Shown here: positions 12,070 through 21,193 of the stretch, piece after piece
Position numbering within the stretch: position 1 is the first letter of the stretch
Layout: each line of letters opens with the position of its first letter
From: Acinetobacter shaoyimingii
Lineage (GTDB): Bacteria > Pseudomonadota > Gammaproteobacteria > Pseudomonadales > Moraxellaceae
Reading direction: 5' to 3'
Assembly: GCF_011578045.1 (NCBI RefSeq)
Contig: NZ_CP049801.1
Span: 744,001-808,000 of the forward strand
Length of the DNA: 64,000 bases
Notes under the pieces: model-generated
Told to the model about the DNA's origin: nothing
Databases searched by the model: none
What the model saw: only the letters and a program-made list of their open reading frames with translations
Translations under genes and position numbers: made by a program

Positions 12070-13872
12070 ATGACAACGATACATCAGGATGATCAAAAAA
12101 TCGTAAAAATCGGCTGTGCATCAGGCTTTTGGGGCGATACAAATACGGCTGCCTTTCAATTGGTGCATATGTCTGACATCAATTATTTGGTTTTTGATTA
12201 TCTTTCAGAAATTACCATGTCGATTATGGCAAAAGCCAAAATGAAAGAGCCGACACATGGTTATGCACTGGATTTTGTTAGTCGTGTGATGACCCCTTTA
12301 ATCAAAAAAATTGCAGACAAAAAAATTAAAGTGGTCAGTAATGCTGGTGGTGTAAACCCATTGGCATGTCGTGATGCATTGCAACAAGTGATTCAAAATG
12401 CAGGACTCGATTTGAAAGTTGCGGTGGTCTTAGGCGATGACTTGCTTGATCAGCATGCTGAACTGCAGAAAACAGGCATTAAAGAGATGTTCAATGGGGA
12501 AGATTTACCTCCTCATGTGGCAAGTAGTAATGCCTATTTGGGTGCAGTCGCGATTCGTGATGCTTTAGATTTAGGTGCAGATATCGTGATTACTGGGCGA
12601 GTTGTGGACTCGGCTGTGGTGCTTGGTCCTTTATTACACGAATATAAATGGTCTTTAGACGACTATGACAAATTAGCTCAAGGCTCACTGGCAGGTCATG
12701 TGATTGAATGTGGCGCACAGTGTACAGGTGGTAATTTTACAGATTGGCGTTTGGTTGAAGGCTTTGACAACATGGGCTTTCCGATTGTTGAAGTCAAAGC
12801 TGATGCAACATTTGTGGTGACCAAACCTGCTGGAACGGGCGGTTTAGTCTCTGTAGGTACTGTGGCAGAACAAATTATTTATGAAATTGGACATCCGCAA
12901 GCGTATCTGTTGCCAGATGTCACAGCTGATTTTAGTCAGGTTAAACTGGAACAAGTTGGCGAGCACCGTGTATTGGTACAAGGAGCAATTGGTTCTGCAC
13001 CAACATCGCAATATAAAGTGAGTACAACTTATCCAGACGGCAACCGTGTTTTGGTCAGTTTCTTACTGGCTGGACAAGATGCAGAAGAAAAAGCACTTGC
13101 TGTTTCAAATGCGATTCTGACCAAAGTCGAGCGTGTACTCGCACTACGTTCTGTACCACCGTTTTCAGAGAAATCAGTTGAAATCTTAGGTACAGAAACA
13201 ACCTATGGTGCAAACCGTCGCATTCAGGGCAACCGTGAAGTTGTGGTGAAAATTGCAGTGAAACACATGTTTAAAGAAGCATGTATGTTCTTCGCATCTG
13301 AGATCGCTCAAGCATCTACAGGTATGGCACCCGCATTAACAGGTATTGTCGGTGGTCGTCCAAAACCATCGCCAGTGATTAAACTCTTCTCTTTCTTGGT
13401 GGATAAATCTTCTTTGAATATTGAAGTGGATATTGATGGCTCACGTCATGCTGTCGAAATTCCACAAGGTTCAACCTTAAATACGCAAACTTTGCCAGCA
13501 GGTGAAGTGGCTCAGTTACAAGGCGATGAAATTGAAGTGCCATTGGTTCAAGTTGCACATGCGCGAAGTGGTGATAAAGGTAATTACAGCAACATTGGTG
13601 TGATTGCGCGTCAGCCAGAATATCTGCCTTGGATTCGTGCATCACTCACTGAAGCCAATGTTGGCGAATACATGAAACATGTTTTTGATGGGGATACGCA
13701 TAAAGTTGAACGCTATGAGTTGCCTGGCTTGAATGCATTGAACTTCTTATTGATGGATGCGCTTGGAGGTGGTGGTGTTGCAAGTTTGCGAATTGACCCA
13801 CAAGGTAAAGCCTTTGCACAACAACTATTGGACATGCCTGTGAAAATTCCAGCCAATTTACTCCAAAAATAA
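12070..13872 (+). CDS. atuA: acyclic terpene utilisation protein AtuA (DUF1446)
   Basis: A 600-residue AtuA-family protein, required for growth on citronellol/geraniol in Pseudomonas but of unknown chemistry. The large N-terminal DUF1446 domain is recognisable from IGCASGFWGDT onward, with VSNAGGVNPLACRDAL near residue 95 and DIVITGRVVDSAVVLGPL near 170. A smaller C-terminal domain carries AHARSGDKGNYSNIG, the hallmark of the AtuA-like tail. The ATG at 12070 has GAGAAGG just upstream; an upstream in-frame ATG at 11980 would run through the operator and is unlikely. First gene of the atu operon, 80 bases before atuB. Confidence 0.9.
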   Translation: MTTIHQDDQKIVKIGCASGFWGDTNTAAFQLVHMSDINYLVFDYLSEITMSIMAKAKMKEPTHGYALDFVSRVMTPLIKKIADKKIKVVSNAGGVNPLACRDALQQVIQNAGLDLKVAVVLGDDLLDQHAELQKTGIKEMFNGEDLPPHVASSNAYLGAVAIRDALDLGADIVITGRVVDSAVVLGPLLHEYKWSLDDYDKLAQGSLAGHVIECGAQCTGGNFTDWRLVEGFDNMGFPIVEVKADATFVVTKPAGTGGLVSVGTVAEQIIYEIGHPQAYLLPDVTADFSQVKLEQVGEHRVLVQGAIGSAPTSQYKVSTTYPDGNRVLVSFLLAGQDAEEKALAVSNAILTKVERVLALRSVPPFSEKSVEILGTETTYGANRRIQGNREVVVKIAVKHMFKEACMFFASEIAQASTGMAPALTGIVGGRPKPSPVIKLFSFLVDKSSLNIEVDIDGSRHAVEIPQGSTLNTQTLPAGEVAQLQGDEIEVPLVQVAHARSGDKGNYSNIGVIARQPEYLPWIRASLTEANVGEYMKHVFDGDTHKVERYELPGLNALNFLLMDALGGGGVASLRIDPQGKAFAQQLLDMPVKIPANLLQK

Positions 13873-13952
13873 TTGCAACATTATCCGATATTTTAGATCA
13901 GACAAATTTAGACAAGATAAATAAGTAAGAATGAAAAAAGGAAAAGGGAACA

Positions 13953-14834
13953 ATGGGTTATCACTCAATATTTAGACCAGATGCATTTGCTGACAAAGTC
14001 ATCATTGTGACAGGTGGCGGTTCAGGCATTGGACGCTGTACAGCACATGAGCTAGCAGCCTTGGGTGCTCAAGTGGTGATTACAGGGCGCAAGGTCGAGA
14101 AACTGGAAAATGTCAGCCAAGAAATTACTGAAGATGGTGGGAAAGTTCATTACATCATCTGTGATAACCGTGAAGAACAGCAAGTGAAAGACATGATTGC
14201 TGAAGTGGTTGAGAAATTCGGCAAAATTGATGGCTTGGTGAATAATGCAGGCGGCCAATTCCCATCGACTTTGGAAAGCATTTCTGCCAATGGTTTTGAT
14301 GCAGTCATTCGTAATAACTTGCATTCAACTTTCTTCTTAATGCGTGAAGCCTATAACCAGTGGATGGAAAAAAATGGCGGTAGTATCGTCAATATGACCG
14401 CTGATATGTGGGGTGGTATGCCAGGAATGGGGCATTCCGGTGCAGCACGTTCTGGTGTCGATAACCTGACCAAGACAGCTTCGGTGGAATGGGGGAAATC
14501 TGGGGTTCGCGTGAATGCGGTTGCACCAGGTTGGATTCTATCTTCAGGCATGGACACCTATTCGGGGCCTGTAGCCGAATTTATTATTCCAAATTTGTCA
14601 GGTAACGTGCCTTTACAACGTATGGGGACTGAATCCGAAGTGTCGTCAGCAATTGTTTACTTGCTTTCGGAAGCAGCTGCTTTTGTATCGGGTGTAACGC
14701 TACGTATTGATGGTGCAGCATCACTCGGGACACGTATTTTCCCACTATCAGATGCTAAGAATAGTGAATCCTTCAATGGTTTCCATCGTGCATTTATTCC
14801 AGACGTTATCAAAAAAAGAAATAATCAATCATAG
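13953..14834 (+). CDS. atuB: short-chain dehydrogenase/reductase AtuB
   Basis: A 293-residue SDR with the Rossmann motif TGGGSGIG (20-27) and NNAGGQF (97-103). The usual catalytic YxxxK is absent: at the aligned place the protein reads HSGAAR (161-166). That sequence is typical of peroxisomal trans-2-enoyl-CoA and 2,4-dienoyl-CoA reductases, so reduction of an enoyl-CoA double bond is more likely than alcohol oxidation. Its exact step in the terpenoid pathway is unproven. AAAAGGGA lies before the ATG, and the gene ends 11 bases before atuC. Confidence 0.82.
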   Translation: MGYHSIFRPDAFADKVIIVTGGGSGIGRCTAHELAALGAQVVITGRKVEKLENVSQEITEDGGKVHYIICDNREEQQVKDMIAEVVEKFGKIDGLVNNAGGQFPSTLESISANGFDAVIRNNLHSTFFLMREAYNQWMEKNGGSIVNMTADMWGGMPGMGHSGAARSGVDNLTKTASVEWGKSGVRVNAVAPGWILSSGMDTYSGPVAEFIIPNLSGNVPLQRMGTESEVSSAIVYLLSEAAAFVSGVTLRIDGAASLGTRIFPLSDAKNSESFNGFHRAFIPDVIKKRNNQS

Positions 14835-14845
14835 GGAGCGTGATC

Positions 14846-16459
14846 ATGACGATACTCCAATCTGAAATTACAGTCGGTAGTGAAGTTTTTGAAACCAATA
14901 AAAAAGCTTTATTGGCGCAAATTGAAGAAGTGCGAGCAGTACAACAAAAAGGGGTTGAACGTTCATACGCAGCCAAAGCCAAATTTGAAAAGCGAGGCAA
15001 AATTTTGCCTTATGAGCGAGTCCGCTTATTGCTCGATGCAGATTCTCCCTTTGTAGAGCTCTGTGGTCTTGTTGGCTATAACATGCATGATGACAAAGAT
15101 GGTTCAGATGCAGGTGGTGGGATTATTTCAGGCATTGGGTTTGTCAATGGCGTACGTTGCTTAGTGACTGCAAGTAATAGTGCAATCAAAGGCGGAACCA
15201 TGGCGCCAATGGGTGTGCATAAAACTTTACGCTTACAGCAAATTGCAATGAAGCAAAAATTGCCGATTGTGACTTTGGCTGAAAGTGGAGGTGCAAACCT
15301 CAACTATGCGGCGGAAGTATTTACTCATGGTGGAACAACATTTGCCAATCAGGCACGTATGTCAGCAATGGGTATTCCACAAATTTCAGTGGTACACGGT
15401 AATGCGACCGCAGGTGGTGCGTATCAACCTGGTCTTTCAGATTATGTGATTACGGTTCGTAAGCAAACTGAAATGTTACTGGCAGGACCTCCACTTCTTT
15501 TGGCTGCTACAGGTGAGGTAGCGACGGCTGAAGAATTGGGTGGTGCAGAAATGCATGCTCAAGTAGCAGGAACAGCAGAATATTTGGCTGAAAATGATGC
15601 TGATGGGATCCGTTTAGCACGTGAAATCTTTGAACATTTAAATTGGAAAGAACAAACACAATCGCTAGAAGTTGACTATAAAGAGCCACGTTATTCTGCT
15701 GAAGAGTTACTGGGCATCATTCCTTCAGATCCGAAACAGCCTTTGGACATGAAAGAAATTATTGCACGTATTGTCGATGATTCAGATTTCTTTGAATTTA
15801 AAGGCGAATATGATTCGCATACTGTTTGTGGTTGGTCAAAAATTGGGGGCTTACATATTGGAATTATTACCAATAATGGCCCAATTACGCCGCAAGGTGC
15901 AGCCAAAGCAGCGCAGTTTATTCATTTGTGTGAGCAAACACGTCGTCCACTTTTATTCTTGCATAACACCACAGGATTTATGGTTGGAACAGATGCAGAG
16001 CAGAACGGTATTATCAAACATGGTTCTAAACTGATTCAAGCTGTTGCCAATACCACCGTTCCAAAGATCTCCATTATTGCGCATGGTTCATATGGTGCAG
16101 GGAACTATGCGATGTGTGGTCGTCCACTGGGTCCAGATTTTATTTTTGCTTGGCCAAATTCGCATGTGGCAGTTATGGGCGCTGCTCAAGCAGGAAAAGT
16201 CTTGCGTATTGTGGCTGAAGGTAAGCAAAAAGCTTCAGGTATGGAGCCGAATGAGCAAATGCTTGATTTCTTAGAGCAAAGTACAGCTGCCAAACTCGAA
16301 TCACAGTCAACAGCATTATTTAACACCGCGATGTTACATGATGACGGCATTATTGACCCTCGTGATACACGTAAAGTGCTGATCTTCTTATTAGAAACGA
16401 TATATGAAGCAGAAAATCGTGACTTGAATCCAACTCGATTTGGTGTATCAAGATTCTAA
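14846..16459 (+). CDS. atuC: geranyl-CoA carboxylase beta subunit AtuC
   Basis: A 538-residue carboxyltransferase subunit of a biotin-dependent acyl-CoA carboxylase. The tandem crotonase-like N and C domains of this family are complete, including the C-terminal stretch GAGNYAMCGRPLGPDF. It moves carboxyl from biotin on AtuF to cis-geranyl-CoA, giving isohexenylglutaconyl-CoA. Methylcrotonyl-CoA carboxylase beta (LiuB) is the close alternative; the presence of atuA and the gene order favour geranyl-CoA. The ATG at 14846 has AGGGAG seven bases upstream, whereas a GTG at 14840 would be too near it. Confidence 0.87.
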   Translation: MTILQSEITVGSEVFETNKKALLAQIEEVRAVQQKGVERSYAAKAKFEKRGKILPYERVRLLLDADSPFVELCGLVGYNMHDDKDGSDAGGGIISGIGFVNGVRCLVTASNSAIKGGTMAPMGVHKTLRLQQIAMKQKLPIVTLAESGGANLNYAAEVFTHGGTTFANQARMSAMGIPQISVVHGNATAGGAYQPGLSDYVITVRKQTEMLLAGPPLLLAATGEVATAEELGGAEMHAQVAGTAEYLAENDADGIRLAREIFEHLNWKEQTQSLEVDYKEPRYSAEELLGIIPSDPKQPLDMKEIIARIVDDSDFFEFKGEYDSHTVCGWSKIGGLHIGIITNNGPITPQGAAKAAQFIHLCEQTRRPLLFLHNTTGFMVGTDAEQNGIIKHGSKLIQAVANTTVPKISIIAHGSYGAGNYAMCGRPLGPDFIFAWPNSHVAVMGAAQAGKVLRIVAEGKQKASGMEPNEQMLDFLEQSTAAKLESQSTALFNTAMLHDDGIIDPRDTRKVLIFLLETIYEAENRDLNPTRFGVSRF

Positions 16460-16468
16460 CTAATTACA

Positions 16469-16563
16469 ACCTCTCCCTAACCCTCTCCTAAGAGGAGAGG
16501 GAAAATAGCTTACTTCATAAATAGGTAAGCTCCTCCCTTTATCAAAGGAAGGTTGGGAGGGAT
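16469..16563. repeat. hairpin-rich palindromic intergenic element
   Basis: A compact element in the gap between atuC and atuD. CCCTCTCCT (16481-16489) pairs with AGGAGAGGG (16493-16501), AGCTTAC (16507-16513) with GTAAGCT (16525-16531), and CCTCCC near 16532 with GGGAGG near 16556. The outer ends are also loosely complementary. It looks like a REP/MITE-type repeat and could stabilise or attenuate the atu transcript. Copy number elsewhere is not visible from here. Confidence 0.65.
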
Positions 16564-16594
16564 TAAAAATATTCAAAATTTAAGGAAATACAAA

Positions 16595-17752
16595 ATGAAA
16601 TTTACAGCAGAGCATGAAGCACTACGTCGTACCACACGTCAATTTATTGAAAATGACATCAATCCATTTGTGGCTGAATGGGAAGCAGCAGGGCGTTTCC
16701 CCATTCACGAAGTATTTAAAAAAATGGGTGACTTAGGTTTGCTCGGTATTTGTAAACCTGAAGAAAACGGTGGTTTGGCACTGGATTATTCGTATAACTT
16801 AGTGGTTGCGGAAGAATTAGGTCGTATCAACTGTGGCGGTGTGCCATTGGCGATGGGCGTTCAAACGGATATGGCGACCCCAGCGATTGCGCGTTTTGGT
16901 AGTAAGGAACTGCGTGATGAATTTTTAACACCAGCGATTGCAGGTGAATATGTCGCAGCGATTGCGGTATCAGAAGTTCAAGCAGGCTCAGACGTTGCCG
17001 CTTTAAAAACAACTGCAGTGAAAGATGGCGATGACTACGTGATTAATGGTCATAAAATGTGGATCACTAACTCACTTCAAGCCGACTTCTTCTGTCTTTT
17101 GGCAAATACCTCAGATGGTAAACCGCATTTCAATAAATCGATGATTGTTGTTCCTGCTAAAACACCAGGTATTAGCTTCTCGGAACCTTTAGATAAATTG
17201 GGTATGCGTTCGAGTACCACAGCGCAAGTGTTCTTTGATAATGTGCGTGTACCACAGCGTAACCTTGTTGGGACCGAAGGCATGGGCTTTATGATGCAGA
17301 TGCTACAGTTCCAAGAAGAACGTATGTGGGGTGCAGCGAATGCTATGGGTGGCATGTTGAGCTGTATTGAAAAAACGATTGAATATACCAAAGAGCGTAC
17401 GACATTTGGTTTACCACTGATTGATAATCAATATATTCATTTCCGTTTTGCAGAATTGATGACTGAAATTGAAGCATTGAAAGCATTAACTTATCGAGCA
17501 TGTGATCTGCATATTGCAGGTGAAGATGTGACTCAGATTGCATCTATGGCAAAACTTAAAGCAGGTCGTTTAACGCGTGAAGTTGCTGATAGTTGCTTAC
17601 AGTTCTGGGGGGGGAATGGCTTTATGGCAGATAACCCAGCAGCACAGTTATATCGTGATGGTCGATTGGTGTCGATTGGTGGTGGTGCAGATGAGATCAT
17701 GCTCGGGATTATTTGTAAGCTTATGGGCACATTACCTGGCAAACGCAAATAA
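16595..17752 (+). CDS. atuD: citronellyl-CoA dehydrogenase AtuD
   Basis: A 385-residue acyl-CoA dehydrogenase of full length. Visible signatures are the SEVQAGSDVAALKTTAV FAD/substrate segment near 130, GHKMWITNS near 155, and C-terminal IGGGADEIM with the probable catalytic glutamate. In the atu pathway it converts citronellyl-CoA to geranyl-CoA. The assignment rests on position between atuC and atuE. The ATG at 16595 has AAGGA ten bases upstream; the longer frame from 16553 runs through the repeat element and is rejected. It ends nine bases before atuE. Confidence 0.86.
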   Translation: MKFTAEHEALRRTTRQFIENDINPFVAEWEAAGRFPIHEVFKKMGDLGLLGICKPEENGGLALDYSYNLVVAEELGRINCGGVPLAMGVQTDMATPAIARFGSKELRDEFLTPAIAGEYVAAIAVSEVQAGSDVAALKTTAVKDGDDYVINGHKMWITNSLQADFFCLLANTSDGKPHFNKSMIVVPAKTPGISFSEPLDKLGMRSSTTAQVFFDNVRVPQRNLVGTEGMGFMMQMLQFQEERMWGAANAMGGMLSCIEKTIEYTKERTTFGLPLIDNQYIHFRFAELMTEIEALKALTYRACDLHIAGEDVTQIASMAKLKAGRLTREVADSCLQFWGGNGFMADNPAAQLYRDGRLVSIGGGADEIMLGIICKLMGTLPGKRK

Positions 17753-17760
17753 GGAGAGCA

Positions 17761-18600
17761 ATGATGGCCGATCTACAATCGCTCAATAGCGTACTAGCAG
17801 ATGACAGCATTGAGCTAGAACAATCAGGTTCGATCTTAAAAATCTGGTTAAACCGTCCTGATAGCCGTAATGCCATGAGTTTAAACATGGTCAAATCGAT
17901 CATGAATGTTTTTAATGCCATTGCTGATGATAGCTCGATTCGTGGCGTGGTATTCCGTGGTCGTGGTAATCACTTCTGTGCGGGCGGTGATATTAAAGAT
18001 ATGGCTGCAATTCGTGCAGAAGCAGCTTCATTGGGCAGTAACAAGCCTTATATCGATTTTAATCGCCAGTTTGGTGCCATGATTGAATTGGTCGATCAAG
18101 CACCTCAAACCGTTGTTGTTGTGCTTGAAGGTGCAGTACTGGGTGGTGGTTTTGGTTTGGCCTGTATTTCGGATGTGGCGATTGCACATCAAGATGCACA
18201 GTTTGGTCTACCTGAAACAGGACTTGGTATTTTACCTGCTCAAATTGCGCCGTTTGTGGTGAAACGTGTGGGGTTAACACAAGCTCGCCGCTTGGCATTG
18301 TTGGGTGCGCGTTTTAATGGCAATAAAGCGCTACAGTTTGGTGTGATTCATGAAGTGGCTGAAAATGAAAACGAACTTGAGCAGCTGATTGAAACCACAC
18401 TTGAACAGGTCAAACGTGCGGCGCCTTTAGCATCTCGTGCAACCAAAGCTTTATTGCATCGTGCATCGAGCAATGAATCTTTAAGTAATTTACTGGATGA
18501 TGCAGCTGTACAATTTGCAGATGCGGTGAATAGTGCTGAAGGTATGGAAGGCACGATGGCGTTTATTCAAAAGAGAAAACCAAGTTGGGCTGATGAATAA
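17761..18600 (+). CDS. atuE: isohexenylglutaconyl-CoA hydratase AtuE
   Basis: A 279-residue enoyl-CoA hydratase/isomerase (crotonase) family protein. Oxyanion-hole segments CAGGD (73-77) and GGGFG (128-132) and the PETGLG segment with E152 are present. By position it hydrates isohexenylglutaconyl-CoA to the 3-hydroxy-3-isohexenylglutaryl-CoA intermediate. AAGGAG lies just before two adjacent ATGs (17761 and 17764); the second gives better spacing. Methylglutaconyl-CoA hydratase (LiuC) is the alternative family member. Confidence 0.85.
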   Translation: MMADLQSLNSVLADDSIELEQSGSILKIWLNRPDSRNAMSLNMVKSIMNVFNAIADDSSIRGVVFRGRGNHFCAGGDIKDMAAIRAEAASLGSNKPYIDFNRQFGAMIELVDQAPQTVVVVLEGAVLGGGFGLACISDVAIAHQDAQFGLPETGLGILPAQIAPFVVKRVGLTQARRLALLGARFNGNKALQFGVIHEVAENENELEQLIETTLEQVKRAAPLASRATKALLHRASSNESLSNLLDDAAVQFADAVNSAEGMEGTMAFIQKRKPSWADE

Positions 18601-18641
18601 ATACATCATCAAAGCAAAAGCTCAAAGATAAAGAATGTCAT

Positions 18642-18662
18642 GACCTCCATAGACAGGAGGTC
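18642..18662 (+). promoter_or_regulatory. hairpin with a buried Shine-Dalgarno-like sequence before atuF
   Basis: GACCTCC (18642-18648) pairs perfectly with GGAGGTC (18656-18662) around a seven-base loop. The 3' arm contains AGGAGGT, a strong ribosome-binding sequence, but no start codon stands at the right distance after it. The atuF ATG is 22 bases further on. Confidence 0.6.
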
Positions 18663-18684
18663 TTATAAGAATAGTGGTGATGAT

Positions 18685-20625
18685 ATGGCGTTTTCTAAAG
18701 TTTTAGTTGCAAACCGTGGCGAGATCGCTGTACGTGTGATGCAAACAGCCAAAGCAATGGGGTATAAAACTGTTGCTGTGTATTCAGATGCAGATCAACA
18801 TGCACGTCATGTACAGGTCGCAGATGAAGCAGTATATATTGGTCCATCCAAAGTGTCTGAATCATATTTGTCGATTGCAAATATTATTGAAGCATGTCAA
18901 AAAACAGGTGCAGATGCTGTCCATCCGGGTTATGGGTTTTTATCTGAAAATACTGATTTTGCTCAAGCTTGTATTGAAAATAATATTACCTTCATTGGAC
19001 CAACAGCCGCTGCAATTGAATTGATGGGCAGTAAACGCCTGTCTAAAATCGCAATGATTGAAGCAGGTGTACCTTGCGTACCGGGTTATGAAGGTGATCA
19101 ACAAGATATCGAATTCTTGGCTGAGCAAGCGCGAAAAGTCGGTTTCCCTTTAATGGTGAAAGCTTCTGCGGGGGGCGGTGGTCGTGGTATGCGATTGGTG
19201 CACCAAGAAGCAGATTTGTTGGAATCGTTAAAAACAGCACGTTCAGAAGCTGAAAATGCATTTGGTTCAGGCGAGCTGATTATTGAAAAAGCAGTGATTG
19301 CACCTCGTCATGTAGAAATCCAAGTTTTTGGTGATACACATGGCAATTATGTGTATCTGTTCGAACGTGATTGTTCAATTCAACGCCGTCACCAAAAAGT
19401 GGTTGAAGAGGCACCGTGCCCAGTCATGACACCTGAACTACGCCAACGTATGGGTGAAGCTGCGGTAGCTGCAGCAAGATCTTGTGATTATGTTGGTGCA
19501 GGTACGGTTGAATTTCTGCTTGATGCATCGGGCGAGTTCTATTTCTTAGAGATGAATACTCGTCTACAAGTTGAACATCCTGTCACTGAGTTAGTGACAG
19601 GTTTGGATTTAGTGGAATGGCAATTACGTGTTGCCAATGGTGAAACGTTGCCACTACAACAATCTGAACTCACATTAAAAGGTCATGCGATTGAAGTGCG
19701 ACTATATGCTGAAGACCCACGTTTAGACTTCTTACCTCAGACGGGCAAAATCTTACGCTGGAAGCCAGTTGAGTCGAAAAATGTCCGTATTGACCATGGC
19801 ATGTTGGCGCAAGGTGAGATCAGTCCTTTTTATGATCCAATGGTAGCGAAGGTCATTGCCTATGGTGAAACGCGTAATGATGCAATTCGTACTCTGGCAC
19901 GTGCCGTAGAAGAAAGCGTATTATTGGGTGTGAACAGTAATAAAGAATTCTTAGTGAATCTACTGCGTCATCCTGTCGTGGTGAAAGGGGATACCAATAC
20001 TGCATTTATTCAAGAACATTTCCAAGAAGATGTAAGCTTGAATAAACAAAGCTTAAATTTAGAAACTTTAGTCTTGGTTGCGGCATTACTGACCAATGCC
20101 TCTACACAAAGCAGTTGGAATACAGGCATTGCATTGTCATTGCCATTAAAATTACGTTATGACGACAACAAGCTTGAGCTTTTGGTCAAGCGTGATGCAA
20201 CCGAAGTCACTGTTGAGTTATGTGGCGAATCACAAAGTATTCAACTGGTTGAACAAAATGCTGAGCAGTTGATTTATGTGATCAATGGTGTACGCCGTAA
20301 GATTGATTATGTGATCGAAGGCAATTTTGTTTATTTAGACACTGCAAATGGAAACGTTGCAGTTGAAAATATTACTTATTTGCCACCTGAGACGGCTGAT
20401 GTTGCTGGTGATGGCAAGATCCGTGCACCAATGGATGGTTCCATTATCAATATCGTTGTCAATGCCGGGGATACTGTAACCAAAGGGCAAACTTTACTGA
20501 TTCTTGAAGCGATGAAAATCCAACAACAGATTAAGTCAGATGTTGATGGTGTGGTTGGTGAAATTATTGGTCAGGTGGGTCAGCAAGTGAAAAAACGTCA
20601 GATTTTATTTAATATTGATTGCTAA
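18685..20625 (+). CDS. atuF: geranyl-CoA carboxylase alpha subunit AtuF (biotin carboxylase + biotin carrier)
   Basis: A 646-residue alpha subunit with biotin carboxylase N-domain (VLVANRGEIAVRV near 6), ATP-grasp (ASAGGGGRGMR near 160), carboxylase C-domain, and a C-terminal biotin carrier domain with EAMK at 608-611, K611 being the biotinylated lysine. It carboxylates its own biotin with ATP and bicarbonate and passes the group to AtuC. Methylcrotonyl-CoA carboxylase alpha is the alternative. The ATG at 18685 follows the weak GGTGA; an in-frame ATG at 18640 adds 15 residues that are not family-like and would lie inside the hairpin. Last gene of the operon. Confidence 0.87.
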   Translation: MAFSKVLVANRGEIAVRVMQTAKAMGYKTVAVYSDADQHARHVQVADEAVYIGPSKVSESYLSIANIIEACQKTGADAVHPGYGFLSENTDFAQACIENNITFIGPTAAAIELMGSKRLSKIAMIEAGVPCVPGYEGDQQDIEFLAEQARKVGFPLMVKASAGGGGRGMRLVHQEADLLESLKTARSEAENAFGSGELIIEKAVIAPRHVEIQVFGDTHGNYVYLFERDCSIQRRHQKVVEEAPCPVMTPELRQRMGEAAVAAARSCDYVGAGTVEFLLDASGEFYFLEMNTRLQVEHPVTELVTGLDLVEWQLRVANGETLPLQQSELTLKGHAIEVRLYAEDPRLDFLPQTGKILRWKPVESKNVRIDHGMLAQGEISPFYDPMVAKVIAYGETRNDAIRTLARAVEESVLLGVNSNKEFLVNLLRHPVVVKGDTNTAFIQEHFQEDVSLNKQSLNLETLVLVAALLTNASTQSSWNTGIALSLPLKLRYDDNKLELLVKRDATEVTVELCGESQSIQLVEQNAEQLIYVINGVRRKIDYVIEGNFVYLDTANGNVAVENITYLPPETADVAGDGKIRAPMDGSIINIVVNAGDTVTKGQTLLILEAMKIQQQIKSDVDGVVGEIIGQVGQQVKKRQILFNIDC

Positions 20626-20660
20626 AATCTGCATGTAATCTTGTTGAATCTACATGGAAT

Positions 20661-20689
20661 AAAGGGGCTTATATAGCCCCTTTATTGTT
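20661..20689. terminator. terminator after atuF
   Basis: AAAGGGGCT pairs with AGCCCCTTT around TATAT, followed by a T-rich run. It ends the atu operon and may also act on the minus-strand trio that converges here. Confidence 0.8.
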
Positions 20690-20765
20690 TAATCTAAAAA
20701 TTAAAAGCTTTAATTTCAATATGCGTTAAACATCAATATGCATTATTTTAACTTCAGTGATTGCA

Positions 20766-21179
20766 TTATTTATCACTTTTGATGATCGCGACACTGGCTT
20801 CTTTTAGTGCATACAATAATTGACCAAGTAACACATCCTTAGCAACCAAAGTCACAATAACCATAGGATGCTTGGGTGCAGGTACTGACGTGAGCACGGC
20901 TTTACCATTCTCTGCATCTAATGTGATGCTATGGCATCCTGTTAAATTGATTTCATTAAGAAAGGCACTGACCATTGCTAAAATCGAGCTACCGACTGCA
21001 GCAAGCTTACTGGTATTGTAATTGCTCTTACGATACACAGAGCCAAGTTCAAAACCATCTGTTGAACACACCATCACAAATTCGACACCTTTGACATTCA
21101 TCAAGACGTCATTAATCTGCGCTTTTGCAAAATTAACAAGTGATTCTGGAGCTGTACGTTTGTCTAGTGCATCGAGCAT
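20766..21179 (-). CDS. Roadblock/LC7-domain protein
   Basis: A 137-residue Roadblock/LC7 (MglB/CvnB-like) protein. The fold is suggested by an N-terminal helix, the strand VEFVMVCSTDGFELGSV near 35, a long middle helix SKLAAVGSSILAMVSAFLNE, and the strand pair ending PMVIVTLVAKDVLLG. Such proteins dimerise and act as GTPase-activating or regulatory partners of small Ras-like GTPases. The GTPase gene lies 14 bases upstream on the same strand, so the two probably form one switch. Last gene of a three-gene unit. Confidence 0.85.
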   Translation of the reverse strand: MLDALDKRTAPESLVNFAKAQINDVLMNVKGVEFVMVCSTDGFELGSVYRKSNYNTSKLAAVGSSILAMVSAFLNEINLTGCHSITLDAENGKAVLTSVPAPKHPMVIVTLVAKDVLLGQLLYALKEASVAIIKSDK

Positions 21180-21193
21180 GCTTTTTTATCCTG

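Noticed and set aside
11300..20625. Leucine catabolism (liu) cluster instead of atu
   Set aside because: Carboxylase, hydratase and dehydrogenase would fit either, but atuA and the order R-A-B-C-D-E-F are specific to atu. Substrate proof is still missing.
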